A DNA stretch of 64,000 nucleotides from CBDFKU01 sp965248975 (lineage in GTDB: Bacteria; Chloroflexota; Dehalococcoidia; Lucifugimonadales; JAGWBF01): assembly GCA_965248975.1 (NCBI GenBank), contig CBDFKU010000012.1, forward strand, positions 115,429 through 179,428, written 5' to 3'. Positions within the stretch are counted from its first letter, which is position 1; every line of letters begins with the position of its first letter. The position numbers were made by a program, and so were the translations under genes. Shown here piece by piece: positions 43,351 through 52,320 of this stretch. The notes below the pieces were generated by a model, which saw only the letters and a program-made list of their open reading frames with translations, was not told the origin of the DNA and ran no database searches.

Positions 43351-45279
43351 ATGTCAAAAGCCCTGGTACTCCTGATAGGACTGGCTTTATTCGGGCTGAT
43401 CCTGGTAGCGTGCGGCGACGACGCCACACCCCAGCCCACGGCTACGACAGCGCCTACCCCCGTGCCGCCTACTGCGACTCCGGAACCGACGGCAACATCG
43501 GTGCCTCCTACGTCCACTCCCAGGCCGACCAATACGCCACAGCCCACGGCGACCCTGCGTCCCGGTGAGACGCCCCGGCCCACTGCGACGCCGGTACCGG
43601 CCACTGCCACTCCCAGGCCCACCGCCACCCCACGGCCGACGGCGACACCCACCGCGGAGCCCCAGCCGACAGCTACACCGACCGTAGCGGCTATGGTGGG
43701 CAAGCGTGGCGGGCATCCCAAAGCCTCCACCACCCACACCGTCTTTCACTGGGGCATTCACGAGTGCCCTGGCATAGACAACTCCTGTCTGGCCCACCCG
43801 GCGCCCCACTACAACGGGTTGGTCGAGTACAACCCCGAGACCGATGAGACCACCGATATTCGGGGCGACCTGGCCACGAGTTGGGAGCTCGCCAACGACG
43901 GCGTGACCTACACCTTCAAGCTGCATCCCGACGCGGTCTGGGACGACGGCATGCCGGTCACCGCCGAGGACGTGGTGTTCAGCTTCGAGCGGATGGTTGA
44001 TCGCGAGGACAAGATTGTCAGGGCTAAGGTCCACGTGATCAGGCCCTTCTACGAGAGCTCCCGGGTGATCGACGCCAAAACGGTGGAGATAAAGACCCAG
44101 TTCCCGGCGCCGGCCTTCATGCCCTTCATCGCCGCCGAGTACTTCAAGATAATGCCCAAGCACCACGTCGAGGCCATCAAAGAAGGAGTCGGGGGCGCTG
44201 ACCAAGACGGAGACATGAAGCCCTTCGAGAACCGCAACGGCTCCGGGCCCTTCCGGATAGCTGGCCAACAGAAGGACGTCAGCATCGAGTACGTCCGAAA
44301 CGAGAACTACTTCAAGGACCCCTACCCGTACTTCGATGCGATGACCTACTTCATCATCGTCGACCCCAGCACCACGGCGGCTGCCTTCAGGGCGCAGCAG
44401 ACCCTGTTCCACACTCACCCCAACAACGCCGTCGCCACCAGGACCCTGATCGACCTGGCGGAGGACATGAAGGGTAGGGCGAGGATCGTGTGGGTCGGCC
44501 CCATCGCGCCGCTGTGGATGCTGCTCAACATCAACAGGCAGCCCTTCGACGATGCCAGAGTAAGGCATGCCATAAGCCTGGTGACCCACCGTCAGCCCAT
44601 CGTCGAGTCCCTGAGCGCGGGGATAGACGAGCTGGGCGGTCCCTTCCCGCCGTCGGCCTGGTTCGGCTTCACCACCGAGGAGCTGGAGCAGATGCCGGGC
44701 TACCGCGAGACCGCCGACGGCCAGAAGCACCCCGACGACATAGCCGAGGCCAAGAGGCTGCTAGCAGCGGCTGGCGTGGAGGATGGCTTCAAGACCAGCA
44801 CGCTGGCTATACCCTTCTCCGGGTTCGATCAGTTCTCAGCCATATTCGCCGACCAGCTGAGGACCTTCCTGGGCTGGGATGTCAGCTCGAACGTCCTCGA
44901 GCTGCAGACCTTCGTGGAGCAGCGGAATAACGGTCAGTTCGAGATGTCTTCGGGGGGCTACGGCATCCTGGTCAACGACCCCCACGACATCCTAGGTGGC
45001 GTGTTCCACGTGAACGGCCAGGCCAACATCCTGAAGTGGAGCCATCCCAGGATAGAGGAAATCTACGACCTGCAGGCCAGCGAATTGGACCGGGTGAAAC
45101 GTAAGGCCCTCATAGATGAGGCGTCGACCATCCTAATCAACGAGGACAACCCATTCATATTCCTCTACCACACTTTGAGGGGGCACTTCGCGAACAACAA
45201 GATCCAAAACATCCATAAGGTTGCCTCCCTCACGGATGCCCTGAAGGCCGAGCACTTCTGGTGCGATCCGGAGTGCTAA
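43351..45279 (+). CDS. Oligopeptide-type binding lipoprotein, tandem copy 1
   Basis: A 642-residue lipoprotein. Signal ALVLLIGLALFGLILVAC ends in the lipobox LVAC; a Thr-Pro-rich linker of about 90 residues (the longest of the four copies) leads to the SBP_bac_5 domain (YNGLVEYNPETDE, FKLHPDAVWDDGMPVTAEDVVFSFERM in part, NGSGPFRI). It ends in EHFWCDPEC. It differs from copies 2-4 in reading RGDLATSW where they have RCDLCT. ATG 43351 has GGAGG. Own promoter and terminator. Ligand unknown. Confidence 0.9.
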   Translation: MSKALVLLIGLALFGLILVACGDDATPQPTATTAPTPVPPTATPEPTATSVPPTSTPRPTNTPQPTATLRPGETPRPTATPVPATATPRPTATPRPTATPTAEPQPTATPTVAAMVGKRGGHPKASTTHTVFHWGIHECPGIDNSCLAHPAPHYNGLVEYNPETDETTDIRGDLATSWELANDGVTYTFKLHPDAVWDDGMPVTAEDVVFSFERMVDREDKIVRAKVHVIRPFYESSRVIDAKTVEIKTQFPAPAFMPFIAAEYFKIMPKHHVEAIKEGVGGADQDGDMKPFENRNGSGPFRIAGQQKDVSIEYVRNENYFKDPYPYFDAMTYFIIVDPSTTAAAFRAQQTLFHTHPNNAVATRTLIDLAEDMKGRARIVWVGPIAPLWMLLNINRQPFDDARVRHAISLVTHRQPIVESLSAGIDELGGPFPPSAWFGFTTEELEQMPGYRETADGQKHPDDIAEAKRLLAAAGVEDGFKTSTLAIPFSGFDQFSAIFADQLRTFLGWDVSSNVLELQTFVEQRNNGQFEMSSGGYGILVNDPHDILGGVFHVNGQANILKWSHPRIEEIYDLQASELDRVKRKALIDEASTILINEDNPFIFLYHTLRGHFANNKIQNIHKVASLTDALKAEHFWCDPEC

Positions 45280-45304
45280 CAGGCCTACGGCTAAGATAGG
45301 ATCG

Positions 45305-45344
45305 AGCAGGCCCGGCGCTGAATGGCGCCGGGCCTGCTCTTTTT
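45305..45344 (+). terminator. Terminator of binding-protein gene 1
   Basis: Perfect 14-bp stem AGCAGGCCCGGCGC / GCGCCGGGCCTGCT, 6-base loop, then CTTTTT. Confidence 0.92.
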
Positions 45345-45419
45345 ATGGCGAGGCGCGTCTGCCGCGCGGCGATCGTTTCCCCGCCCACCGCCCTCCAAGC
45401 TCGGCCGCCTCCGAATCCA

Positions 45420-45448
45420 TTGACGACCCCGATCTGGCGGATTAAAAT
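45420..45448 (+). promoter_or_regulatory. Promoter of binding-protein gene 2
   Basis: TTGACG (45420-45425), 17-base spacer, TAAAAT (45443-45448). GATTCAAG at 45468-45475 in the leader is shared with genes 3 and 4. Confidence 0.55.
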
Positions 45449-45494
45449 CTCGACCAATTCACTGGAGGATTCAAGTGTCGAAGGAGAGTCGAAG

Positions 45495-47261
45495 ATGCTG
45501 AAGCCGACGGTGATCCCGGCAGGGCTGATATTGCTAGGCGTCATCCTGGTGGCATGCGGGGACGATGCCACGCCGACATCGGAGCCCACCTCGACATCTT
45601 TGCCTGCGACGGCCACCCTTACGCCGGAACCCACGGCGACTTCGTCGGCGGTCCAGCCGACTCCCACGGCAATGGCGGAACCCATGGCGACGCCGGACGT
45701 GATGGTCAGGAAAATGGGCAGCAACCCGCCCCTCTCTACGACCCACGCCGCCTTCCACTTCGGCATCCATGAGTGCGCCGGCAACGACAACTCCTGCCTG
45801 GCCCATCCTGCACCCAATTACAACGGGATCATCGAGTACAATCCCGAGACCGATGACACTGCCGACTTCCGGTGTGACCTGTGCACCGAGTGGACCCTGG
45901 ACGATGACGGTGTGACCTATACGTTCAATCTCCACGAGAGCGCCGTCTGGAACGACGGCGAGCAGGTTACCGCCGAGGACCTGGTCTTCAGCCTGGACCG
46001 GATGACCGACCCCGACGGGGAGAACCCCAAGGTCCGCGTGCTGGCGCCCTTCTACGACAGCTCGCGGGCCATCGACGACTTCACCGTAGAGGTGAAGACC
46101 CAGTTCCCGGCTCCAGCCTTCCTGCCCTTCCTGGCCTCGGAGTACATGAAAGTCATGGCCAAACACTGGGTGGGCGAAGGCGAAAATGCCAGGGACATGA
46201 AGCTGTTCGAGAACATCATGGGGTCAGGCCCCTTCAAGCTGGTGGAGCACGAGAAGGACGTCAAGTTCGAGTACGTAAGGAACGAAGACTACTTCAAGGA
46301 GAATCGGCCCTACTGGGACGGAGCAACCCTATTCATCATCAAGGAGCCCAGCTCCGCCACGGCCGCCTTCAAGGCTGGCCAGTCTCTATTCCATCCTCAT
46401 CCCACCAATGGACTCAGCAACCTGGAGGCTGTGGCGCTCCAAGAGGACGTCAGAGGCAAGGGACGGGTGATCTTCGTAGGCCCGATCGCGCCCCTGTGGA
46501 TTCAGATCAACATAGAGAGAGCTCCCTTCGACGATCCAAGGGTCCGGAACGCCCTACAGCGTATTGCCCACCGCGAGCCCTACGTGACGACATTCAGCGG
46601 CGGTGTGGACGAGCTGGGCGGACCATTCCCGCCCAACGCCTGGTTCGGCATCCCCAACGACGAGCTGGCCCAGCTCCCCGGATTCCGGTCGACCGCCGAC
46701 GGACAGAAACACCCCGACGACATAGCCGACGCCAAAAGGTTGCTGGAGGAGGCCGGTGTGCCCGAGGGCTTCAAGACCACCGTGCTTGCGCCCAACTTCG
46801 TCGAGTTCCCGGGCATTGCCTCCCTCTATGCGGACCAGCTGAGGACCTTCCTGGGTTGGGACGTGAACATGGAAGCTTTGGAGCTGGCCGCCTTCGTGGA
46901 AAACAGAAACAACGGTCAGTATTTCCTGGCCTCTGGCGGCTACGGAATCCTGACCAACGACCCCCACGACTTCATCGGCGGCATATGGATCGAGAAGGCC
47001 CAGGCCAACTTCCAGAACTGGAGCCATCCCAGGATCGAGGAGCTTTACCTGGAGCAGGCCAGGGAGCTGGACCGGGTGAAGCGGAAGGCCCTGGTGGACG
47101 AAGTGGCGAAGATCATCATCGAGGAGGATAGCCACGTGGTGATCGTATATCACACGAAAAGGGGCCAGTATTCAGCCCTACAGATACAGAACCACCACCC
47201 CCTGGCCAGCCTCTCGGACGCGTTGAAGTTCGAGCACCTGTGGTGCGACCCCGAGTGCTAG
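45495..47261 (+). CDS. Oligopeptide-type binding lipoprotein, tandem copy 2
   Basis: A 588-residue paralogue. Lipobox VILVAC; Thr-Pro linker of about 45 residues; then GIHECAGNDNSCLAHPAPNY, RCDLCTEWTLDDDGVTYTF and GSGPFKLVEHEKDV. Ends EHLWCDPEC. ATG 45495 is chosen for AAGGAGAG and a proper signal peptide; the frame is open to 45345. Flanked by its own promoter and hairpin terminator. Confidence 0.9.
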   Translation: MLKPTVIPAGLILLGVILVACGDDATPTSEPTSTSLPATATLTPEPTATSSAVQPTPTAMAEPMATPDVMVRKMGSNPPLSTTHAAFHFGIHECAGNDNSCLAHPAPNYNGIIEYNPETDDTADFRCDLCTEWTLDDDGVTYTFNLHESAVWNDGEQVTAEDLVFSLDRMTDPDGENPKVRVLAPFYDSSRAIDDFTVEVKTQFPAPAFLPFLASEYMKVMAKHWVGEGENARDMKLFENIMGSGPFKLVEHEKDVKFEYVRNEDYFKENRPYWDGATLFIIKEPSSATAAFKAGQSLFHPHPTNGLSNLEAVALQEDVRGKGRVIFVGPIAPLWIQINIERAPFDDPRVRNALQRIAHREPYVTTFSGGVDELGGPFPPNAWFGIPNDELAQLPGFRSTADGQKHPDDIADAKRLLEEAGVPEGFKTTVLAPNFVEFPGIASLYADQLRTFLGWDVNMEALELAAFVENRNNGQYFLASGGYGILTNDPHDFIGGIWIEKAQANFQNWSHPRIEELYLEQARELDRVKRKALVDEVAKIIIEEDSHVVIVYHTKRGQYSALQIQNHHPLASLSDALKFEHLWCDPEC

Positions 47262-47285
47262 AACACCACCAACTCGCGTAGGCGA

Positions 47286-47325
47286 AGAAGGCCCGGCGTT
47301 GTCCCAGCGCCGGGCCTTCTCTTTG
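47286..47325 (+). terminator. Terminator of binding-protein gene 2
   Basis: 13-bp stem AGAAGGCCCGGCG / CGCCGGGCCTTCT with a 9-base loop, then CTTT. Confidence 0.85.
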
Positions 47326-47429
47326 GACTAGGGCCCTTCGAAAACGCGACGTCGGATACCTCCTTATTTGGGGGAAAGATTCCGATATAGGTCGTTGGAT
47401 TCCGCTATATCTGGGTAACCGAAGCCAAA

Positions 47430-47459
47430 TTGACAAGCTAAACTTTAAGGGAATATAAT
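47430..47459 (+). promoter_or_regulatory. Promoter of binding-protein gene 3
   Basis: Consensus TTGACA (47430-47435), 18-base spacer, TATAAT (47454-47459). Leader motif AAGATTCAAGCAAC at 47476-47489 is identical to that of gene 4. Confidence 0.85.
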
Positions 47460-47510
47460 CTGCCCGACCCTTAAAAAGATTCAAGCAACTGAGTTGAACG
47501 GAGGGGCGAG

Positions 47511-49253
47511 ATGATAAAACCTTTAGGGATACTGATCGGACTACTCGTACTCGGAGTAATCCTCGTGGCATGCGGAGACGACGCCACGCCAACACCGGCG
47601 CCCACCTCGACATTTGTGCCCGCCACCGCTACGCCGGAACCGACGGCCCAGCCGACTCCTACGGCCATGGCGGAACCCACAGCGACACCGATCGTCCCGG
47701 CGATGGCCGGGAAGCAAGGTGGACACCCGGACATGTCCACCAGTCACGCCGCCACCCACTTCAGCATCTGGGAATGCGCGGGCGATAACACTTGCCTGGC
47801 CCACCCCGCACCAAATTATAATGGGCTCATAGAGTACAACCCCGAGACCGATGAAGTGACCGACCTGAGGTGCGACCTGTGCACCGAGTGGGATCTGGCC
47901 GCCGACGGCGTGACCTACACCTTCAAGCTCCACGAAAACGCCCTGTGGAACGACGGTTTGCCCGTCACCGCCGAGGACGTAGTGTCCAGCCTGGACAGCA
48001 TGACGGACCCCGACGCGGTGAGGCCCAAGGTGAAGGTAATAAACTCGTTCTACGACAGCTCACGGGCGCTAGACGACCACACCGTGGAGGTTAAGACCAA
48101 GTTCCCTGCGGCGGCCTTCTTGCCGATCCTCGCCACCGAGTTCCACAAGATATATCCAAAGCACGTGGTGGAGACAGGAGTCGATCTGAAGGAGTTCGGC
48201 AACATCATGGGTTCGGGCCCCTTCAAGTTGGTCGAGCACGAGAAAGACGTCAAGCTGGAGTACGTCCGGAACGAGGACTACTTTAAGGAAGGGCTCCCCT
48301 ACTGGGATGCCATGACCTACTTCATCATCATAGACTCCGGGACCATATTTACGGCCTTCAAGTCGGGGCAGATCCTCTTCCACGCTCACCCCAGCAGTGG
48401 CCTGAGCAACGCGGAAAGCTTGCAGCTTGCGGATGACATGAAGGGTAAGGGGAGGGTAATCTTTGCCGGGCCCATCGCGCCACTTTGGGTGTTCATGAAC
48501 ACAAATAGGGAACCCTACACCGACGTGAGGGTACGGCAGGCGATGAACCTGGTGGCACATCGCCAGCCCTTTATCCAGACCTTCAGCCAGGGGGTGGACC
48601 TGTTGGGCGGCCCTTTCCCGCCGAACGTCTGGTTCGGCATACCGGAGGAAGATCTGGAGAAACTGCCGGGATACAGGGAGACCGCCGACGGCAAAAAGCA
48701 CCCCGATGATATAGCCGCTGCACGAAAGTTGTTGCAGGATGTCGGCATAGTCCCAGAGGAATTTGAAGTAACCATCAGTTCCTCCACCTTCGTGGAGTTT
48801 CCCTTGATAGCGGAGCTATACGCAGACCAACTCAGGACCTTCCTCGGCATTAAGGCCAATTCGAATCCCATGGAGTCCCAGCTCTGGACCGAAACCCGTA
48901 ACTCCGGCCAATACGAGATGGGTACCGGGGGCTACGGTGTCCTCTTCGGGGACCCCCACGATATCCTGGTGGGCGTATACGCCCTCGGTGGGCGCGGAAA
49001 CGTGCCGGGCTGGAGCCACCCCAGGATCGAGGAGATTGTCGAGCTGCAAGCGAGGGAGCAGGACCGCATCAAGCGGAAGGTCCTCATCGACGAGGCAACT
49101 CAGATCATTCTGGACGGACAGAGCCCATACATCATGCTCTATCACACCATGAGGGGCTGGTTCTCAGCGGAGAGGATCCGAAACCACCACACCGTCGCCG
49201 CCCTCTCCGACGCCCTCAAAAACGAGCACTACTGGTGCGACCCGGCCTGCTAG
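47511..49253 (+). CDS. Oligopeptide-type binding lipoprotein, tandem copy 3
   Basis: A 580-residue paralogue. Signal LGILIGLLVLGVILVAC; shortest Thr-Pro linker of the four; WECAGDNTCLAHPAPNY, RCDLCTEWDLAADGV and GSGPFKLVEHEKDV; ends EHYWCDPAC. Site GGAGGGGCG before ATG. Its middle part is closest to copy 2 (shared FKLVEHEKDVK). Confidence 0.9.
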   Translation: MIKPLGILIGLLVLGVILVACGDDATPTPAPTSTFVPATATPEPTAQPTPTAMAEPTATPIVPAMAGKQGGHPDMSTSHAATHFSIWECAGDNTCLAHPAPNYNGLIEYNPETDEVTDLRCDLCTEWDLAADGVTYTFKLHENALWNDGLPVTAEDVVSSLDSMTDPDAVRPKVKVINSFYDSSRALDDHTVEVKTKFPAAAFLPILATEFHKIYPKHVVETGVDLKEFGNIMGSGPFKLVEHEKDVKLEYVRNEDYFKEGLPYWDAMTYFIIIDSGTIFTAFKSGQILFHAHPSSGLSNAESLQLADDMKGKGRVIFAGPIAPLWVFMNTNREPYTDVRVRQAMNLVAHRQPFIQTFSQGVDLLGGPFPPNVWFGIPEEDLEKLPGYRETADGKKHPDDIAAARKLLQDVGIVPEEFEVTISSSTFVEFPLIAELYADQLRTFLGIKANSNPMESQLWTETRNSGQYEMGTGGYGVLFGDPHDILVGVYALGGRGNVPGWSHPRIEEIVELQAREQDRIKRKVLIDEATQIILDGQSPYIMLYHTMRGWFSAERIRNHHTVAALSDALKNEHYWCDPAC

Positions 49254-49275
49254 AAGGCACGAGGCTTAGTACGTC

Positions 49276-49309
49276 GAAAGGCCGGCGCCGTTAGCGGCGT
49301 CGGCCTTTC
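49276..49309 (+). terminator. Terminator of binding-protein gene 3
   Basis: 14-bp stem GAAAGGCCGGCGCC / GGCGTCGGCCTTTC with one G-T wobble and a 6-base loop. Confidence 0.8.
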
Positions 49310-49430
49310 CTCTTGGCCGGGCTTTTGCCGGAAACCAACGTCGAATTCCGTCGAATATGGAGGGTCAACTTCCGATACAGGATGCAAGACACACTAATTT
49401 GGATTACGATGTGTGGAGCATCATCAGTAA

Positions 49431-49460
49431 TTGACAAATCCAAGCCAAAAGGATTATAAT
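49431..49460 (+). promoter_or_regulatory. Promoter of binding-protein gene 4
   Basis: Consensus TTGACA (49431-49436), 18-base spacer, TATAAT (49455-49460). AAGATTCAAGCAAC recurs at 49478-49491. Confidence 0.85.
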
Positions 49461-49507
49461 CCCGCACGACTCCTAGGAAGATTCAAGCAACCGTAGGGAG
49501 GGGCCAG

Positions 49508-51289
49508 ATGTTAAAACCTTTGGGTATATTGGTAGGACTGGTCGTACTTGGGTTAGTCTTGGCGGCCTGTGGCGACGATGCCACGCCAACACCGGCGGCC
49601 ACCTCGACACCTCCACCGGCCACGGCTACACCGGAGCCCTCGGCAACACCGCTAGCCACCTCCACACCCCAGCCTACGCCGACCGTTACACCACAGCCGA
49701 CGCCGACGCCCGACGTCATCGTACGGCCGGGGAAGCGGGGCGGGTCTCCTAACGCCTCCACCACGGCCACGGTGTCCCACTTCGGCATCCATGAGTGCGC
49801 AGGCAGTGACAACTCCTGTGCGGCCCACCCGGCTCCCAACTACAATGGGTTGATGGAGTACAATCCCGAGACCGACGATACCGCCGATCTGCGTTGCGAC
49901 CTGTGCACCGACTGGGAACTGGCCGACGACGGCGTGACCTACACCTTCTTCTTGGATCCCGACGCGGTGTGGAACGACGGCCGGCCCGTTACCGCCGTCG
50001 ACGTTGCCTTCAGCTTCGACCGGATGGACGACCCCGAGAATACAATCCCCGGCGCCAAGGTCCACGTGATCAGGCCCTTCTACGAGAGTGCGCGGGCCAT
50101 CGACGCCAATACTGTGGAGGTAGTGACCAAATTCCCGGCGCCGATGTTCCTTCCGTTCATTTCATCGGAGTACTTCAAGATGCTGCCCAAGCATCACGTT
50201 GAGGCCATCCCCGACGGGGATATGAAGCCCTTCGAGAACCGCAACGGCTCCGGTCCCTACCGCATGACGGAGTTCGAAGGCGATGTGAAGATCGAGTATG
50301 TTCGGAACGAGAACTACTTCAAGGACGGGCTTCCCTACTTCGATGCCATGACCTATTTCGTCATTACCGAGGCCGCCTCCACACAGGCGGCTTTCGAGAC
50401 TCAGCAGATCCTGTTCCACACCCATGCCAACAACGGCATCGCCACCAGGACCCTGACGGAGCTGCAGCAGGGGGCCTTGAACGGGATCGGCAGGATCGTC
50501 TGGATGGGCCCCATCGCGCCTCTCTGGGTCCAGATAAACCACCTGAGGGCGCCCTTCGACGACGTCAGGGTAAGACACGCCCTATCTCTGGCCATCCACC
50601 GCCCCGCTTTCACCCAGATCTTGTCCGACGGTATAGACGAAATAGGCGGCCCCTTCCCGCCTTCCTCCTGGTACGGCTACACTGAAGAGGAGCTGGAGCA
50701 GAAGCCGGGCTACCGGGTGACCGCTGATGGCGAGAAGCATCCCGACGACATAGCAGATGCCAAGAGGCTGTTAGCGGAAGCAGGCGTACCAGAGAACTTC
50801 AAAGTCGAATTGCTGATGATTACCTTCAGTGTTTTCGGAATATACGCACCCGTTTTCGTCGATCAGCTCCGGACCTATCTGGACTGGGACGCCACGGCGA
50901 GAATAGAGGAGCTCCAGAGCTTCGTGACCAGGAGGAGGGAAGGCCAATACGTTCTGGGCGTTGGAGGCTACGGCATCACGACCAACGACCCCCATGACAT
51001 CATTGGAGGCGTGTACCACGTAAACGGGGCTTCCAACACCCAGAAGTGGGAGCATCCCAGGATCGAAGAGCTTTATCTCCAGCAGGCCAGGGAGCTGGAC
51101 CGTGTGAAGCGCAAAGCCCTGGTGGATGAAGTGGCTGACATCCTCATCGAGGAGGATAGCGTCTTCATCAACATCTTCCACACCATTCTGGGCCATTACG
51201 CTAACAACAAGATCCAAAACCTCCACCCCACGGGCTCGCTGACGGATGCCCTGAAGGCGGAGCACTTCTGGTGCGATCCGGCCTGCTAG
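49508..51289 (+). CDS. Oligopeptide-type binding lipoprotein, tandem copy 4
   Basis: A 593-residue paralogue. Lipobox LAAC after LVVLGLVL; Thr-Pro linker of about 50 residues; GIHECAGSDNSCAAHPAPNY, RCDLCTDWELADDGV, and NGSGPYRMTEFEGDVKI; ends EHFWCDPAC. The mid-region (KVHVIRPFYESARAIDANTVEV in part, FENRNGSGP) is closest to copy 1, so the array alternates 1/4-like and 2/3-like types. Site GGGAGGGG before ATG. Confidence 0.9.
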   Translation: MLKPLGILVGLVVLGLVLAACGDDATPTPAATSTPPPATATPEPSATPLATSTPQPTPTVTPQPTPTPDVIVRPGKRGGSPNASTTATVSHFGIHECAGSDNSCAAHPAPNYNGLMEYNPETDDTADLRCDLCTDWELADDGVTYTFFLDPDAVWNDGRPVTAVDVAFSFDRMDDPENTIPGAKVHVIRPFYESARAIDANTVEVVTKFPAPMFLPFISSEYFKMLPKHHVEAIPDGDMKPFENRNGSGPYRMTEFEGDVKIEYVRNENYFKDGLPYFDAMTYFVITEAASTQAAFETQQILFHTHANNGIATRTLTELQQGALNGIGRIVWMGPIAPLWVQINHLRAPFDDVRVRHALSLAIHRPAFTQILSDGIDEIGGPFPPSSWYGYTEEELEQKPGYRVTADGEKHPDDIADAKRLLAEAGVPENFKVELLMITFSVFGIYAPVFVDQLRTYLDWDATARIEELQSFVTRRREGQYVLGVGGYGITTNDPHDIIGGVYHVNGASNTQKWEHPRIEELYLQQARELDRVKRKALVDEVADILIEEDSVFINIFHTILGHYANNKIQNLHPTGSLTDALKAEHFWCDPAC

Positions 51290-51315
51290 TCGGTCGCTAG
51301 ACAGACGCGCTAAGT

Positions 51316-51352
51316 GAAGGCCCGGGTCGGTTACGGCCCGGGCCTTCTGTTT
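51316..51352 (+). terminator. Terminator of binding-protein gene 4
   Basis: 11-bp stem GAAGGCCCGGG / CCCGGGCCTTC with a 10-base loop, then TGTTTG. Confidence 0.8.
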
Positions 51353-51404
51353 GCCGTTGTCCCGCGAGTTGCAAACGAGTACTGTTCCTGACAAAATAGG
51401 GGTC

Positions 51405-52283
51405 ATGAGGATAGGGTACTTCGAAATCGAGGAGCCGGTTCCCGAGCTCAGGGAACCCCATGCCCTGGTCACTTTGCGTCCATGGGTCGATGTCGGCCGG
51501 GTGGGGCGCCATACCCTGATCCGCCTGGAGCGGCACATGGGCGCCAGGGAGATCGGGAGGCTGGCCAGGCCGGGACGGTTCTACGACTTCACCAGGTACC
51601 GCCCCAGGATCATGAACGTCGGCACCGAGCGCAAGGTCACCATCCCCAATACCACGGTTCTGTATGCCAAGCGTGAGGAGCCTCCCGACTTCCTCTACCT
51701 GCACCTGCTGGAGCCCCATGCCTTTGGCGAGGATTTCGTGGACTCGGTTTTCGAGCTCCTAAAGCACTTCGGCGTTGAGCAGTATACCCAGATCGGCGGC
51801 GTGTCCGACGCGGTACCGCATACAAGGCCGCTGATGGTCACAGGGATCGTTTCCGAGGAGGAGCAAAAACGGTACGGCATCCAGCGCAGCAGCTACGAAG
51901 GCCCCACCAGCATGACCTCTCGCATCAGCCTGGAAGCGCCGAACCTCGGAATGAGTGCGATGACCTTTCTCGTGCGCTTGCCCCATTACGCGCAGCTGGA
52001 CGAGGACTACACCGGGGTTTCCCGCCTTCTGGAAGTCCTGTGCGACATGTACCATCTACCGGCCGATCTGATCGAAGGAGAGCGGGGCCGGCGGCAGTAT
52101 CAGCAGATAGACGCAGCCGTGGCCCGTAACGCCCAGGCCAAGACCCTGATCGAGCAGTTGGAAGCCAAGTACGACGCGGTCGGCCTGGGAACTGCGGAAG
52201 AAGGCCAGACCCCCCTGGCCCCCGAGGTGGAGCGGTTCCTGGAGGAGATGGACCGGCGGCTAGGCGGGGACGACGAACAGTAG
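51405..52283 (+). CDS. PAC2 family protein (proteasome-assembly-chaperone-like)
   Basis: A 292-residue protein matching the bacterial/archaeal PAC2 family: N-terminal PHALVTLRPWVDVGRVG, a central FVDSVFELLKHFGVEQYTQIGGV, then SSYEGPTSMTSRI and APNLGMSAMTFLVRLPHYAQLDEDYTG (in segments). Eukaryotic PAC2 helps assemble proteasomes; the bacterial role is unknown, and no proteasome gene is in the window. ATG 51405 has AGGGG. It ends 37 bases before the IS insertion point. Confidence 0.8.
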   Translation: MRIGYFEIEEPVPELREPHALVTLRPWVDVGRVGRHTLIRLERHMGAREIGRLARPGRFYDFTRYRPRIMNVGTERKVTIPNTTVLYAKREEPPDFLYLHLLEPHAFGEDFVDSVFELLKHFGVEQYTQIGGVSDAVPHTRPLMVTGIVSEEEQKRYGIQRSSYEGPTSMTSRISLEAPNLGMSAMTFLVRLPHYAQLDEDYTGVSRLLEVLCDMYHLPADLIEGERGRRQYQQIDAAVARNAQAKTLIEQLEAKYDAVGLGTAEEGQTPLAPEVERFLEEMDRRLGGDDEQ

Positions 52284-52314
52284 ACCGCACGGGCTCCGGG
52301 CGCTGCCGGAGGGT

Positions 52315-52320
52315 GGGATC
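52315..52320. repeat. Target-site duplication, left copy (GGGATC)
   Basis: GGGATC directly before the left end of the insertion sequence; repeated at 54066-54071. Confidence 0.85.

Noticed and set aside
43440..43690. Dense simple-sequence-like CCACGGC/ACTCC pattern (also 13710-13940, 45590-45690, 49580-49710)
   Set aside because: It is the coding sequence of Thr-Pro lipoprotein linkers, in frame with signal peptide and mature domain, not a minisatellite or CRISPR array.
43387..44730. Long minus-strand open frame opposite binding-protein gene 1 (and similar ones opposite valS, ccm and kor genes)
   Set aside because: These are GC-driven shadows: composition is Gly/Val/His/Arg-rich, there are no domain motifs, and the opposite strand encodes an obvious conserved protein.
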